From the NCBI GenBank assembly GCA_002840735.1, contig PHBY01000009.1, forward strand, positions 101,699 to 165,698: a DNA stretch of 64,000 nt, written 5' to 3'. Within the stretch, counting starts at the first letter, position 1. Each line of letters opens with the position of its first letter. Positions 36,522 to 45,739 of the stretch are shown here, piece by piece. The notes below the pieces were generated by a model. That model did not search any database, was not told the DNA's origin, and was given only the letters and a program-made list of their open reading frames with translations. The stretch is from Chloroflexi bacterium HGW-Chloroflexi-2 (GTDB taxonomy: Bacteria > Chloroflexota > Anaerolineae > Anaerolineales > Anaerolineaceae). The position numbers and the translations under genes were made by a program.

Positions 36522-37863
36522 TCGTCACCTCCTGTAAGATTTCAACCAGATAATCAATATCATCTTTGGTGTTCATTTCTGTTACGGCTAATAGCATGTG
36601 ATTCTCTAATTCTGGATAATCATTTGATAAATCATAACCACCCAGGATGTCATAATCGAGCAATAATGAATTCAACTCACTGACTGGTTTTGGAGTACGG
36701 ACAACAAACTCATTGAAAAATGCGCCTAAATCAACGACTTCAAAACCTTTTAATTTCGAGATCTGATCTGCAGCATAATGGGCTTTGTCGTAATTGAGTT
36801 TTGCTACTTGCTTCAATCCTTGTTTGCCCAAAAGGGACATATATACCGTTGAGGTTAACGCGATTAAACCTTGATTGGTACAAATATTTGATGTAGCTTT
36901 TTCTCTGCGAATATGTTGTTCACGTGCGGTCAAAGTCAGGACATAACCCTTATTGCCTTTGTTATCGACTGTTTCGCCCACCAATCTACCAGATAGTTTT
37001 CGGACGAATTGATTTTTGGTAGCAAATAAACCCAAATAGGGGCCACCGTACGACAAAGGAATGCCCAGGGGTTGGCCTTCACCTGTCACGATATCAGCAT
37101 CAAATTCAGATGGGGGCTTGATCAAACCCAGGGCTAATGGGTTCACGGATACTGCCAGGATTGCACCCACAGCGTGTACTTGTTCAGCGAAAGCTTTGAA
37201 ATCATGAATTCTTCCAAGAAAATCCGGATATTGGACATAGACGATAGCAGTTTCGTAATCCACCAACTTTAATAAATCTTCATTCTTCTGAAGACCTTCT
37301 ACCGCATTATCGCCAGTGATTTGGATTTTTTCATACCCCTGGAAGTAAGTTTTAATTGTTTCGCGGTAATGGGGATGCAGATATCTGGAGAGAATAAACT
37401 TGTTTCTTTTACCACGAAAATGGTGGTATGCCAAAACACAAGCTTCTGCAGCAGCAGTAGCACCATCATAATGTGATGCATTACTGACATCCATACCTGT
37501 TATCGATGCAACCAACGATTGATATTCAAAGATAGCCTGTAATGTTCCCTGGGATACTTCTGGTTGATAGGGTGTATAGGCAGTTAAGAATTCTCCCCGG
37601 GTTATGATTGCATCCACTGAGGCAGGAATATAATGATTGTAAGCACCAGCTCCAAGGAAACAGATCAGATCATCAGTTGAGTCGTTTGCAATTGCCAAAT
37701 CTTTTAGATTTTGCAATGCTTCCATTTCGGATACAGCTTCAGGAAGATTTAGATCTGGATATCTGAATTCCTTTGGAACATCAGAAAACAAATCTTCAAT
37801 TTTTGATAAGCCGATTTTTTGCAACATTTCATTGCGTTCGGCTTCAGTATTAGGGATAAACAT
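36514..37863 (-). CDS. gcvPA: Glycine dehydrogenase (decarboxylating) subunit 1
   Basis: This is the non-PLP half of the split P-protein; it forms an alpha2-beta2 complex with GcvPB. The 449-residue protein opens with FIPNTEAERNEMLQKIG, a typical start, and contains GAGAYNHYIPASVD, TAYTPYQPEVSQG and TGEGQPLGIPLSYGGPYLG. Its ATG overlaps the gcvH stop (taatg) by one base. The split form occurs in Firmicutes, Thermotoga, archaea and Chloroflexota, in contrast to the fused enzyme of proteobacteria. Confidence 0.98.
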   Translation of the reverse strand: MFIPNTEAERNEMLQKIGLSKIEDLFSDVPKEFRYPDLNLPEAVSEMEALQNLKDLAIANDSTDDLICFLGAGAYNHYIPASVDAIITRGEFLTAYTPYQPEVSQGTLQAIFEYQSLVASITGMDVSNASHYDGATAAAEACVLAYHHFRGKRNKFILSRYLHPHYRETIKTYFQGYEKIQITGDNAVEGLQKNEDLLKLVDYETAIVYVQYPDFLGRIHDFKAFAEQVHAVGAILAVSVNPLALGLIKPPSEFDADIVTGEGQPLGIPLSYGGPYLGLFATKNQFVRKLSGRLVGETVDNKGNKGYVLTLTAREQHIRREKATSNICTNQGLIALTSTVYMSLLGKQGLKQVAKLNYDKAHYAADQISKLKGFEVVDLGAFFNEFVVRTPKPVSELNSLLLDYDILGGYDLSNDYPELENHMLLAVTEMNTKDDIDYLVEILQEVTND

Positions 37864-38255
37864 TAGTGGTCTCGCTCTTCACAATAGGTAGTATATGCAT
37901 CAGCGGACATGAGGGATTCTAATTCAGATGAATCGCTTAATTCAACCCTTACCATCCAGGCCCGTCCAAATGGGTCAGCATTAACCGCTTCAAAATCATC
38001 TGTTAATGCTTCGTTAATTTCTACCACCTTGCCAGATACTGGTGATGAAACATCTGCGGCAGCTTTTACAGATTCGAGCGTGACTAGTGAGTCGCCCTTA
38101 GAAAATTCATCTCCCGGTTCGACAAGGAATTCTAAGTATACAATATCTGAAAGTTGAGATTGGGCGTAGTCAGATACCCCAATGGTGGCAACATTTCCTT
38201 CTACGTTAACCCATTCATCGGTCTTTGCAAATTTAAAATTACTTGGATTTGACAT
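37863..38255 (-). CDS. gcvH: Glycine cleavage system H protein
   Basis: This 130-residue lipoyl carrier shuttles the aminomethyl group between the P and T proteins. The lipoylation site is Lys64 in LESVKAAADV, followed by SPVSGKVVEIN. EWVNVEGNVATIGVSDYAQ is a typical N-terminus. The ATG follows ttaaggagcataaaa. It is first in the operon. gcvT and lpd are not in the window, so the system must be completed elsewhere. The 194 bases upstream show no convincing glycine riboswitch. Confidence 0.97.
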   Translation of the reverse strand: MSNPSNFKFAKTDEWVNVEGNVATIGVSDYAQSQLSDIVYLEFLVEPGDEFSKGDSLVTLESVKAAADVSSPVSGKVVEINEALTDDFEAVNADPFGRAWMVRVELSDSSELESLMSADAYTTYCEERDH

Positions 38256-38449
38256 TTTTATGCTCCTTAAATTTATTTAAATTTTTTTTCAAAAATGTAC
38301 GTGATGACTTTGTTTAATGGATTCTACCCAAAAATGAATTAAAAATGTGAAAGTTTTATCCTTTCTTTTCTAAGATATTCGAATTTTAATACATAATCAT
38401 TCTATTAGAATGAAATGGTAAAGTCAATCAATATCCACGTAAAGATAGA

Positions 38450-40012
38450 TTAAAATTTTGATGGGTATCCAGTAATTGATCGAATCTCATCATATAAAGG
38501 TTTCAAGCGTTTATACATCGGAAGATAAACTTTGCGATATAAGTCATCATAAATATTGATATTGTTCAAATTTGGTTCAACTGTTAATCCAATTCTAGTC
38601 ATATTCTTTACGGCTGATTCGAAATCAGTATAATATCCCATCCCTACGGCTGCATCGATGGCTGCGCCTAATCCTGAGGCTTCATAAATATCTGGTCTGG
38701 ATACAGGTAAATTGAAAACATCAGATGTAATTTGCATAGCTGCAAGGCTTTGACTACCACCACCTGCAACTCTAATTTCAGTTATAGGGATTTTGCTTCG
38801 TTTCTCCGTTCTTTCTGCGCCTTCGCGTAGTGCATAAGCAAGCCCTTCAATAATGGAACGATATAAATGAGCCCGGGTATGTACATCGCCAAATCCTATA
38901 ATTGCCCCTTTTGCTTCTGGTCCTGGTTTTTTTAATCCTGGTGACCAGAATGGCTGTAAAACCAGACCCATCGAACCTGGAGGGGCAGAGTTAATTAGGT
39001 CATCAAATAAATCTTCAGCTTCGACCCCCCTTTGAGCTGCCAATCTTTGTTCGTTTAAACCAAATTCTCGTTTGAACCAACTCACCATCCAAAAGCCTCG
39101 GTAAATTTGCATTTCAAGGCTATATCTTCCCGGAACTGCTGAAGGATACGGAGGTATCAAAGGAATGACTTCCGTATATTTTGTGTGGGTGGTATTAATT
39201 GTTGCAGTTGTTCCAAAACTAAGACAGGCCATATTGGGTTCAACGCATCCCGATCCGATTACCTCACAAGCTTTATCCGCAGCGGCTGCGATTAGGGGCA
39301 AACCCGCCGGAATACCAGTTTCCTGACTGGCTTGTTCTGATATAACCCCCAGGGTTTTTGATGCTGGTACAAGCTCTGGAAGAATGTCTTTTGAAACTGG
39401 AACAGCCTGCCATTTCCAATCCCATGGAGATGCCCAATCTTGTTTTTTATAATCAAAAGGAATATAAGCTACCTGGCAACCAATAGAATCAACATACTGG
39501 TTTGTCATTCGGTAGGATAGATAACCAGATAATAGTAAAAATTTATCTGTTGCGTTCCAAATTTCTGGTTGATGTGTTCTTATCCAGTTGCTTTCTGCTT
39601 CTGCTTGCAAATAAGCTACAGTTTCACTCATACCAGTCAGGGCGAATAATATGCCCCAAATACCACTTACGGGTTTTAATCCTTCTGTTCGCCTTTGATC
39701 CAGCCATACGATTGCTGGTCTGAGTGGTTTTCCATTCCTATCTAGATTGATTAAGGTTGATCTTTGTGTTGTGATCGTTACACAGGAAATAGAGTTTTTG
39801 TCCACACCTGGGACAGCCCATAATTTATGACATGCTTCACATAAGGTTTCCCAGAAAATTTCAGGATCGAGCTCAGTCAAGCCTGGTTCTGGGGAAGCGT
39901 AATTATCAATGGTTACTCTCGATTTAAATAAAAGTTTTCCCTGTGGATCAAAAATCATCGCCCTGGTACTTTGAGTACCATTATCTATTGCCAGAATATT
40001 CTCACCGCTCAT
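38450..40012 (-). CDS. FGGY-family carbohydrate kinase
   Basis: A 520-residue kinase of the glycerokinase/xylulokinase superfamily, which phosphorylates a sugar or polyol with ATP. The N-terminal phosphate-1 motif is [16 protein letters not shown]. The C-terminal domain has [17 protein letters not shown] and [13 protein letters not shown], the usual ATP-binding segments. The substrate cannot be read from these motifs. It follows the FadR-type regulator gene by 18 bases on the same strand and is probably controlled by it. The ATG follows acgggagtgaatt. Confidence 0.92.
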   Translation of the reverse strand: MSGENILAIDNGTQSTRAMIFDPQGKLLFKSRVTIDNYASPEPGLTELDPEIFWETLCEACHKLWAVPGVDKNSISCVTITTQRSTLINLDRNGKPLRPAIVWLDQRRTEGLKPVSGIWGILFALTGMSETVAYLQAEAESNWIRTHQPEIWNATDKFLLLSGYLSYRMTNQYVDSIGCQVAYIPFDYKKQDWASPWDWKWQAVPVSKDILPELVPASKTLGVISEQASQETGIPAGLPLIAAAADKACEVIGSGCVEPNMACLSFGTTATINTTHTKYTEVIPLIPPYPSAVPGRYSLEMQIYRGFWMVSWFKREFGLNEQRLAAQRGVEAEDLFDDLINSAPPGSMGLVLQPFWSPGLKKPGPEAKGAIIGFGDVHTRAHLYRSIIEGLAYALREGAERTEKRSKIPITEIRVAGGGSQSLAAMQITSDVFNLPVSRPDIYEASGLGAAIDAAVGMGYYTDFESAVKNMTRIGLTVEPNLNNINIYDDLYRKVYLPMYKRLKPLYDEIRSITGYPSKF

Positions 40013-40030
40013 AATTCACTCCCGTTGGTA

Positions 40031-40717
40031 TTAACTAGCGTTTTTCCAGAAGGAAATACTGTCTTTCATCACTTTTTCTGTCAGGCTGTAAACAGTTTCT
40101 GATTTTTGATCTACAAATGCTTTTTGCAGCTCTTTATAAAAATTGTATGAATATATTCGAGCGCGTTCATCATGAAAGTAAATAATTGCTTTTTGAGTAA
40201 ATAATTCTTTGAATCCATTTAATATCAAAGTAAAAATTGGATTGCCCGAAGCCTGGGTCAATTTTAGATGAAGATTGAAATCATATTCTGAATAAATTTC
40301 TGGTGAATCGGAAAATTCAGGTATTGAACTTAAAAAATGAATTACGATTTCAGGGTTATTCTTAAATGCCATAAAGGAGTAAGTTGGGCAAAGTAAGTAT
40401 CGAATTTGCAATAAGTTCTCTACGAAATTTTGTGATAAATGTTCTGGGAACCTGGATATCGAGGATAAAACATTCATATTTCCTTCTGACCAAATATCTC
40501 GGACACGAGTTTGTTTACCTTGATGAATCTCAATCCACCCATCTCTGGATAATCGTTGTAACGCTTCTCTTAATGTTGGTCTCGTAACGCCAATGCGAGT
40601 TGATAATTCCCTTTCGGAGGGTAAGGAACTATTGATTGGAAATACACCATCCAGAATTGCTTTGATTATTCGTTGCTCAGCTAATTCTGCCGGTTTTTCA
40701 GGTTGATCCCATTGCAT
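40031..40717 (-). CDS. GntR-family regulator with FadR-like C-terminal domain
   Basis: A 228-residue repressor or activator. The N-terminal winged helix has LPSERELSTRIGVTRPTLREALQRLSRDGWIEI. The following segment HQGKQTRVRDIWSEGNMNVL closely parallels the linker of E. coli FadR, and the helical C-terminal domain fits an acyl-CoA- or metabolite-binding FCD/FadR fold. The ATG chosen (MQWDQP) has aaagga upstream; the ORF-track start is a TTG six codons earlier. It leads the operon with the FGGY kinase. A fatty-acid effector is possible but unproven. Confidence 0.88.
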   Translation of the reverse strand: MQWDQPEKPAELAEQRIIKAILDGVFPINSSLPSERELSTRIGVTRPTLREALQRLSRDGWIEIHQGKQTRVRDIWSEGNMNVLSSISRFPEHLSQNFVENLLQIRYLLCPTYSFMAFKNNPEIVIHFLSSIPEFSDSPEIYSEYDFNLHLKLTQASGNPIFTLILNGFKELFTQKAIIYFHDERARIYSYNFYKELQKAFVDQKSETVYSLTEKVMKDSISFWKNAS

Positions 40718-40796
40718 ATCTATTAATCCTTTCAAAGGTTAGAGGTCTTACCATTTGAGTTTACATCAATATTCTTAATTTTCAACTCTAGAAGTT

Positions 40797-41468
40797 ATGC
40801 CTTCGATGAGGTTTGTTTATAATTTGCTTATGGAGAAAAAATTCAAAATATTTGTGAGTTGGTTCTTGAAGGAATTATATGGATCTTTAGCTTATGGTTA
40901 TGATATTGTCGCCTTTGTTGTTTCATTTGGTAATTGGAATTATTGGACCTATCAAATAAAAAAATTTCTCAACCATGAAGATAAGATTCTTGAGGTTGGA
41001 ATAGGAACGGGAATATTACACAAGAATCTAATAAATAAAAAGTATCAAATTTATGGATGTGATTTGAGCGAAAAAATGATAAAGATCTCATCCAGACGAT
41101 TGAAAGATAAAGGCCCAAAAATTCTAAGAACAAACAACATTAATTTACCATTTAAAAATAGAAGTTTTACCAAAATTATTGCCACTTTTCCAAGCGAATA
41201 TATTTTTTCTGAGGATTTTCTAAATGAAGCCCAAAGACTGTTGAAATTTGGAGGGGAGTTGATTGTTTTATTGAGTGTCAGCTTTGTAAAAAATGATCTG
41301 ATTAGCCTTTTGTATCGAAATCTTTACAAAATAACAGGCCAATCTTTATCCAAATTAGACAGTGAAAGGGTTATTCGAGATCTATTTGGATCAAATTTGG
41401 ATATAAAACTCATTTGGGAACCCTATAAAAATGTCGAGTTATGTTTTGTGACATTAAAGAGTAAATAA
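40797..41468 (+). CDS. Class I SAM-dependent methyltransferase
   Basis: A 223-residue methyltransferase with motif I ILEVGIGTGILHKNL, the acidic motif II strand YGCDLSEKMIKISSRRL, and a post-II segment INLPFKNRSFTKIIATFPSEY. The fold matches small-molecule or lipid methyltransferases of the UbiE type. The start is uncertain: an internal ATG (MEKKFKI, 33 bases downstream) is also possible, and a tataat lies just before that second ATG. It is divergent from the FadR-type gene. Confidence 0.85.
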   Translation: MPSMRFVYNLLMEKKFKIFVSWFLKELYGSLAYGYDIVAFVVSFGNWNYWTYQIKKFLNHEDKILEVGIGTGILHKNLINKKYQIYGCDLSEKMIKISSRRLKDKGPKILRTNNINLPFKNRSFTKIIATFPSEYIFSEDFLNEAQRLLKFGGELIVLLSVSFVKNDLISLLYRNLYKITGQSLSKLDSERVIRDLFGSNLDIKLIWEPYKNVELCFVTLKSK

Positions 41469-41508
41469 TCATTTTGTTTTAAAGCATATTTATATTAAAA
41501 TCAGGTTT

Positions 41509-42237
41509 ATGGAAATTCAATTAGCAGTAGCCAAGGTTGTAAAGTTTGGTTCATTAGAGAGTGGTGATACATTAGAAATTATTGAAAGGCCCATGGGAGG
41601 AGTATCCTGTATCCTTGCAGATGCTCGTTCTTCAGGCACATCCGCCAAATCTATTTCTTCCATGGTGGTCCGAAAAATTATCAGCTTAATTTCAGATGGG
41701 GTACGAGATGGTGCTGCTGCTCGCGGTGCTTCTGATTTTCTTTTTATGGAAAAAGGTGGTTCATGCAGTGTTTATATGAATATACTTTCGGCGGATTTGC
41801 AGACGCAGACACTTGTTATTTCAAGGAATAATCCAACACCCGTTTTTATTTCTCAATCAGATCAAATCGAGTGTATTTCTAGCGAGAGTATTCCTATTGG
41901 ACATGCCAGGAATATCAGACCATCTATTACCGAAATTAGCTTAATTCCGCGTACTACAGTTGTGCTATACACGGATGGAGTCATGCGAGCAGGAGAGAGA
42001 TTCAGCCAGTCGATTGATTTTTGTTCACTCATTCAGGCTTACCTGGATGAACAGGAACCATCTGCACAATACATCGCGGATGCATTGCTCTCCCACGCAG
42101 TACGTCTCGATCAAAATCAGCCAAATGATGATATGTCTGTTGTAGTGTTGCGAGTTATTCAAAGTTCTGTTGATAATATCAGAAGATTATCTGTCAGATT
42201 ACCATTTGAAAATCAATCTCAAATGGCAGATTTATAA
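41509..42237 (+). CDS. SpoIIE-type PP2C protein serine phosphatase domain protein
   Basis: A 242-residue stand-alone SpoIIE/PP2C domain. The C-terminal metal-binding motifs VLYTDGVMRAGE and PNDDMSVVVLRV are intact. The first metal-binding loop, usually DGMGxG, appears as ADARSSGTSAKS, so the aspartate is kept but the glycines differ. Such phosphatases usually switch anti-sigma or anti-anti-sigma partners, but no STAS or HPK anti-sigma gene is adjacent. It follows the methyltransferase gene by 40 bases and precedes the glycosyltransferase gene by 34. Confidence 0.85.
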   Translation: MEIQLAVAKVVKFGSLESGDTLEIIERPMGGVSCILADARSSGTSAKSISSMVVRKIISLISDGVRDGAAARGASDFLFMEKGGSCSVYMNILSADLQTQTLVISRNNPTPVFISQSDQIECISSESIPIGHARNIRPSITEISLIPRTTVVLYTDGVMRAGERFSQSIDFCSLIQAYLDEQEPSAQYIADALLSHAVRLDQNQPNDDMSVVVLRVIQSSVDNIRRLSVRLPFENQSQMADL

Positions 42238-42271
42238 AATTGAGTAGAAATTACTTTAATTAATCTTTGAT

Positions 42272-43348
42272 ATGAATATAGGCTACTTCATCTCATCCCA
42301 TGGATTTGGGCATGCTTCGAGAGCATGTGCAGTGATAGAAAAGCTAACTAAGATTGGTGATACCAATTTTTTCATTTTCACAACAACACCAGAATGGTTT
42401 TTCCAAAATTCTCTTTCTCTTCCGTATGATTACATTGAAACACAAACAGATGTTGGATTGATCCAGACAAATCCATTTATTGAAGATATGGATAAAACAA
42501 TAAAAGCTCTGGAAATATTTTTACCATTTTCTGATATTCGTTATGCTGAATATCTTCGATTTATTTCTAAAAAAAAATTAGATTTAATCATTTGTGATAT
42601 ATCACCATTTGGATTATGGATCGCAGAGAAATTAGGAGTTCCTTCAATTCTTGTTGAAAATTTCACCTGGGATTGGATATATGAACATTACCTGGAACGA
42701 TACCCTAAACTGAATGGTCATATTTCATTTTTGCGGGAAATTTATCAACTACCCAAAATGCATTTTACCTGTGAACCTTATTGTGAAATTTCGAAAAATT
42801 CAATCATTGTTTCTCCCGTATTTCGAGAAACCAGGTCCAGTAGAGAGAAAATTAGAAAACAACTAAGACTTTCAGATGAGGATCTGCTGGTGCTTGTCAC
42901 AATGGGTGGAATTCCGACCGACCATCATGATGGAAATATTTTCGTATCAACAGACAATCTCAAATTTCTGTTTCCAGTCAACAATCCAAATGTCATAATT
43001 GATAATGATAATATTATTTTCTTGTCGCACAATCATCCTTATTTTCACCCCGATTTAGTCAATGCATCAGATCTTGTCATTGGAAAATTAGGTTACAGTA
43101 CTGTTGCAGAAGTATATTCACACACAAAACCATTTTTATTTATTGGGAGAAAGAATTTTCGTGAGTCGAGCGTTCTTGAAAAATTTGTTCGTGAAGAATT
43201 AATTTCAGATGAAATTGAGGTAAATAATATTTTTTCCTTGCAAACTTTAGATAAAATCCAGAATTTGATTTCAACAACCAAAATCAAAAGTCAAACGATT
43301 AATGGCGCAGATCAAATAGCAAACATAATCCATGATAAGTTTTTTTAG
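42272..43348 (+). CDS. GT-B glycosyltransferase-like protein (MurG-like)
   Basis: A 358-residue protein with the N-terminal motif GYFISSHGFGHASRA, as in GT28/GT1 glycosyltransferases and the glycosyltransferase-like half of plant L-arabinokinase. The C-terminal half has LVTMGGIPT and SDLVIGKLGYSTVAEVYSHTKPFLFIGR, the usual donor-binding pattern of this fold. The donor and acceptor are unknown. It ends ten bases before the convergent GAF kinase gene. Confidence 0.82.
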   Translation: MNIGYFISSHGFGHASRACAVIEKLTKIGDTNFFIFTTTPEWFFQNSLSLPYDYIETQTDVGLIQTNPFIEDMDKTIKALEIFLPFSDIRYAEYLRFISKKKLDLIICDISPFGLWIAEKLGVPSILVENFTWDWIYEHYLERYPKLNGHISFLREIYQLPKMHFTCEPYCEISKNSIIVSPVFRETRSSREKIRKQLRLSDEDLLVLVTMGGIPTDHHDGNIFVSTDNLKFLFPVNNPNVIIDNDNIIFLSHNHPYFHPDLVNASDLVIGKLGYSTVAEVYSHTKPFLFIGRKNFRESSVLEKFVREELISDEIEVNNIFSLQTLDKIQNLISTTKIKSQTINGADQIANIIHDKFF

Positions 43349-43358
43349 GAGAAAAATA

Positions 43359-45632
43359 CTATTTTTCCTGTTCCCAGGAAACTGAAATGGTTGTTCCCTG
43401 ATTTGTCTGACTGCGAATTTCCAATTCTGCATTTATTGCTACAGCCCGTTCTTGCATAATTCCCATTCCGAGATGGTTTGAAGGAATGTTGGCATCCGAA
43501 ATACCTTTGCCATCATCATTGATGATTAAAACACAGCGGTTGTTTTCTCTTCTCAAACATACCTGTACATTTTTTGCATTGGCGTGTTTTGCAATATTAT
43601 TAAATGCCTCCTGGGCAATGCGATAAAGTGCAATTTTGGTATCTTCTGTTATTTCTGGAATATCTGTCAGATCGACTTCTACTGGAATTCTTGTTCGTCC
43701 GCTCAGTGCTTCAGCAAGTTGTTTTAATAAATCAGAAAACGAAGCATCTTTTAGCGCAGCAGGTCTAAGTTCAAGTAGAAGCGTTCGCATTTCTGCTAAT
43801 GCGCCTCTTGTTAGTTGACGAATTTCTTCCAGTCGTTTTTCACCTTCCAGTGGATTTTTCTTCCACAAACGCGGAATAACTTCTGCAATTATTGTGGCTG
43901 AAAAGAGAGTTTGGGTGACAGCATCGTGTAAATCTCTGGCAAGGCGATTTCGTTCGGCGACAATTGCCATCTCTTTTTCTTGATTTCTCAGACGGGCGTT
44001 TTCAATTGCCAGAGAGACTTGTGATGCCAATGTAAGTCCCAGATAAATATCTTCTTCAGTAAAAGTTGTTAGGTCTTCATAATAAAAAGTTAGAGTTCCA
44101 TAAAGATGTTCATCAATAATAAGTGGAACTATCAAATGACTTTTGTAATAACGTAGAATGGCTTTTGCCCACAATTGTTGAGCAGGAGAAAGTTCTTGAG
44201 GATTATCCAGATAACGTCCAAGTGATTCATAAAGATTTGATACAACCACCGGTTTATTCTCTTTGAGAATAGTTTCGGAACCTCCAGAATAAAATGGCAA
44301 ATCTTGAATAACAGAGAATTCTTCAGGCAGATTGGACGAAGCCTCAGTTATTACTGTATTAGCTTCATAATTTATTTTTCTAATCATTGTGGAAGAAGCG
44401 TTTAATAAATCTCTGGATTGTTCAGCAATGTAATTTAATAATTCTGTTATTTCCATTTTAGAATTCAGCAACCGCAAAATATCCCGCAAGGCTTCGGCAA
44501 TTTTTCTGCGTCGTTCAGCCTCTTCTCTGCGATCGTGTTCTTCTTTATAGAGCCGGGCATTATCTAATGCAATAATCGCACTGTTCGCAAACATTTTTAA
44601 TAATCGCTCATCCTCATATCCCAATTCTCCATCAATTTTATCTGCGACCGAAATTACACCAATTGTCTTCCTTCCAGAAATCAAGGGTACGAATAGAATT
44701 GATTTTACGTTGGATAATCGAATGGCTTCTTTGAAAGCCCCAACTGCATGAGAAACGTCATCAACCAGATAAGGTGAACCGGTTTTAAATGCCACACCTG
44801 CCAGTGAGACGTCTATTGGTATTTCAAAACCAATGGGGAGAAGGGTTTCTCTCTCACCTGAAATAACTTTTAATATCAATTTACCATTTTCATAAAAATA
44901 AACTGTGCCTAACAGTGTTTGGGTAAGTCTACGTGCTTCATCTGCTATAATTTGTATTACATGATCCACATGTAATTCTGAGGTTAATGCTTTTTGGATA
45001 TTTAATAAAGTCGATAATTCATTCGTTTTTTCATTAATTTTTTGTTCCAAGGATAGATATAAATTCTGGATTTTATTTTCATATTTCTTGCGCTCGAAAA
45101 CATTAATGAAAATATTGGCAATATTATTGAAAATTTCCACGGAAACACCATTCCAGGATTTTGACTTTTCATAATTTGTAAATGAAATCCAACCAATCAA
45201 ACTATCCTTAAATATCATTGGAATTAAAAGTGTTGATTTAACATTCTCAAGTTCGAAGAATTTTTGTTCAGGCGAAGGTAATTCCCTGAAATCTTGATCA
45301 GAGGTTATTTGAATGTGATTATTCTCTTTTAATTTGCGGATACAATTCTGACAATTTACTAATAATTCTGTTTTGGTTAAATGATTATGGGTTGGATAAA
45401 AAGCGTCAGATTGCCATTCTATTACAGTAAAATCGATTTCCGGATCAATATTGAAAATAGTAATCTGGTCATTGCCTGTATGATCAGCGATTTGTTTTAA
45501 ACCAGTGAGCACACCATCTAAGAAAAGATTGGTGTCTAAATTGATAAAATGGGTGGAAATCATTCTGACTAGACTTTCCAATTTCAACCTATCAATCAAA
45601 TCGTTTTGATGGTTATCTTTATTTTGTTCCAT
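43359..45632 (-). CDS. Triple-GAF sensor histidine kinase (NarX/DegS type)
   Basis: A 757-residue soluble kinase with three GAF domains (about residues 20-180, 215-360 and 385-545) and short coiled linkers. The dimerisation/phosphotransfer domain is of the HisKA_3 type with His569 in RDLHDAVTQTLFS, followed by a HATPase domain with RIAQEAFNNIAKHA and DDGKGI. Such kinases pair with NarL-type regulators; none is adjacent. It is flanked by opposite-strand genes and so is probably transcribed alone. Confidence 0.95.
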   Translation of the reverse strand: MEQNKDNHQNDLIDRLKLESLVRMISTHFINLDTNLFLDGVLTGLKQIADHTGNDQITIFNIDPEIDFTVIEWQSDAFYPTHNHLTKTELLVNCQNCIRKLKENNHIQITSDQDFRELPSPEQKFFELENVKSTLLIPMIFKDSLIGWISFTNYEKSKSWNGVSVEIFNNIANIFINVFERKKYENKIQNLYLSLEQKINEKTNELSTLLNIQKALTSELHVDHVIQIIADEARRLTQTLLGTVYFYENGKLILKVISGERETLLPIGFEIPIDVSLAGVAFKTGSPYLVDDVSHAVGAFKEAIRLSNVKSILFVPLISGRKTIGVISVADKIDGELGYEDERLLKMFANSAIIALDNARLYKEEHDRREEAERRRKIAEALRDILRLLNSKMEITELLNYIAEQSRDLLNASSTMIRKINYEANTVITEASSNLPEEFSVIQDLPFYSGGSETILKENKPVVVSNLYESLGRYLDNPQELSPAQQLWAKAILRYYKSHLIVPLIIDEHLYGTLTFYYEDLTTFTEEDIYLGLTLASQVSLAIENARLRNQEKEMAIVAERNRLARDLHDAVTQTLFSATIIAEVIPRLWKKNPLEGEKRLEEIRQLTRGALAEMRTLLLELRPAALKDASFSDLLKQLAEALSGRTRIPVEVDLTDIPEITEDTKIALYRIAQEAFNNIAKHANAKNVQVCLRRENNRCVLIINDDGKGISDANIPSNHLGMGIMQERAVAINAELEIRSQTNQGTTISVSWEQEK

Positions 45633-45739
45633 TAATCCTAATCACATTACTTATCTAAAAAAGAAATTATATCGCCTAATATTAAAATACTACGACATTA
45701 TCCGATATAATTCTAAAACAATAATCAAGGGAGGTACTT

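Noticed and set aside
38256-38449. Glycine riboswitch upstream of gcvH
   Set aside because: The leader is very AT-rich and I could not find the conserved paired GG-rich aptamer cores.
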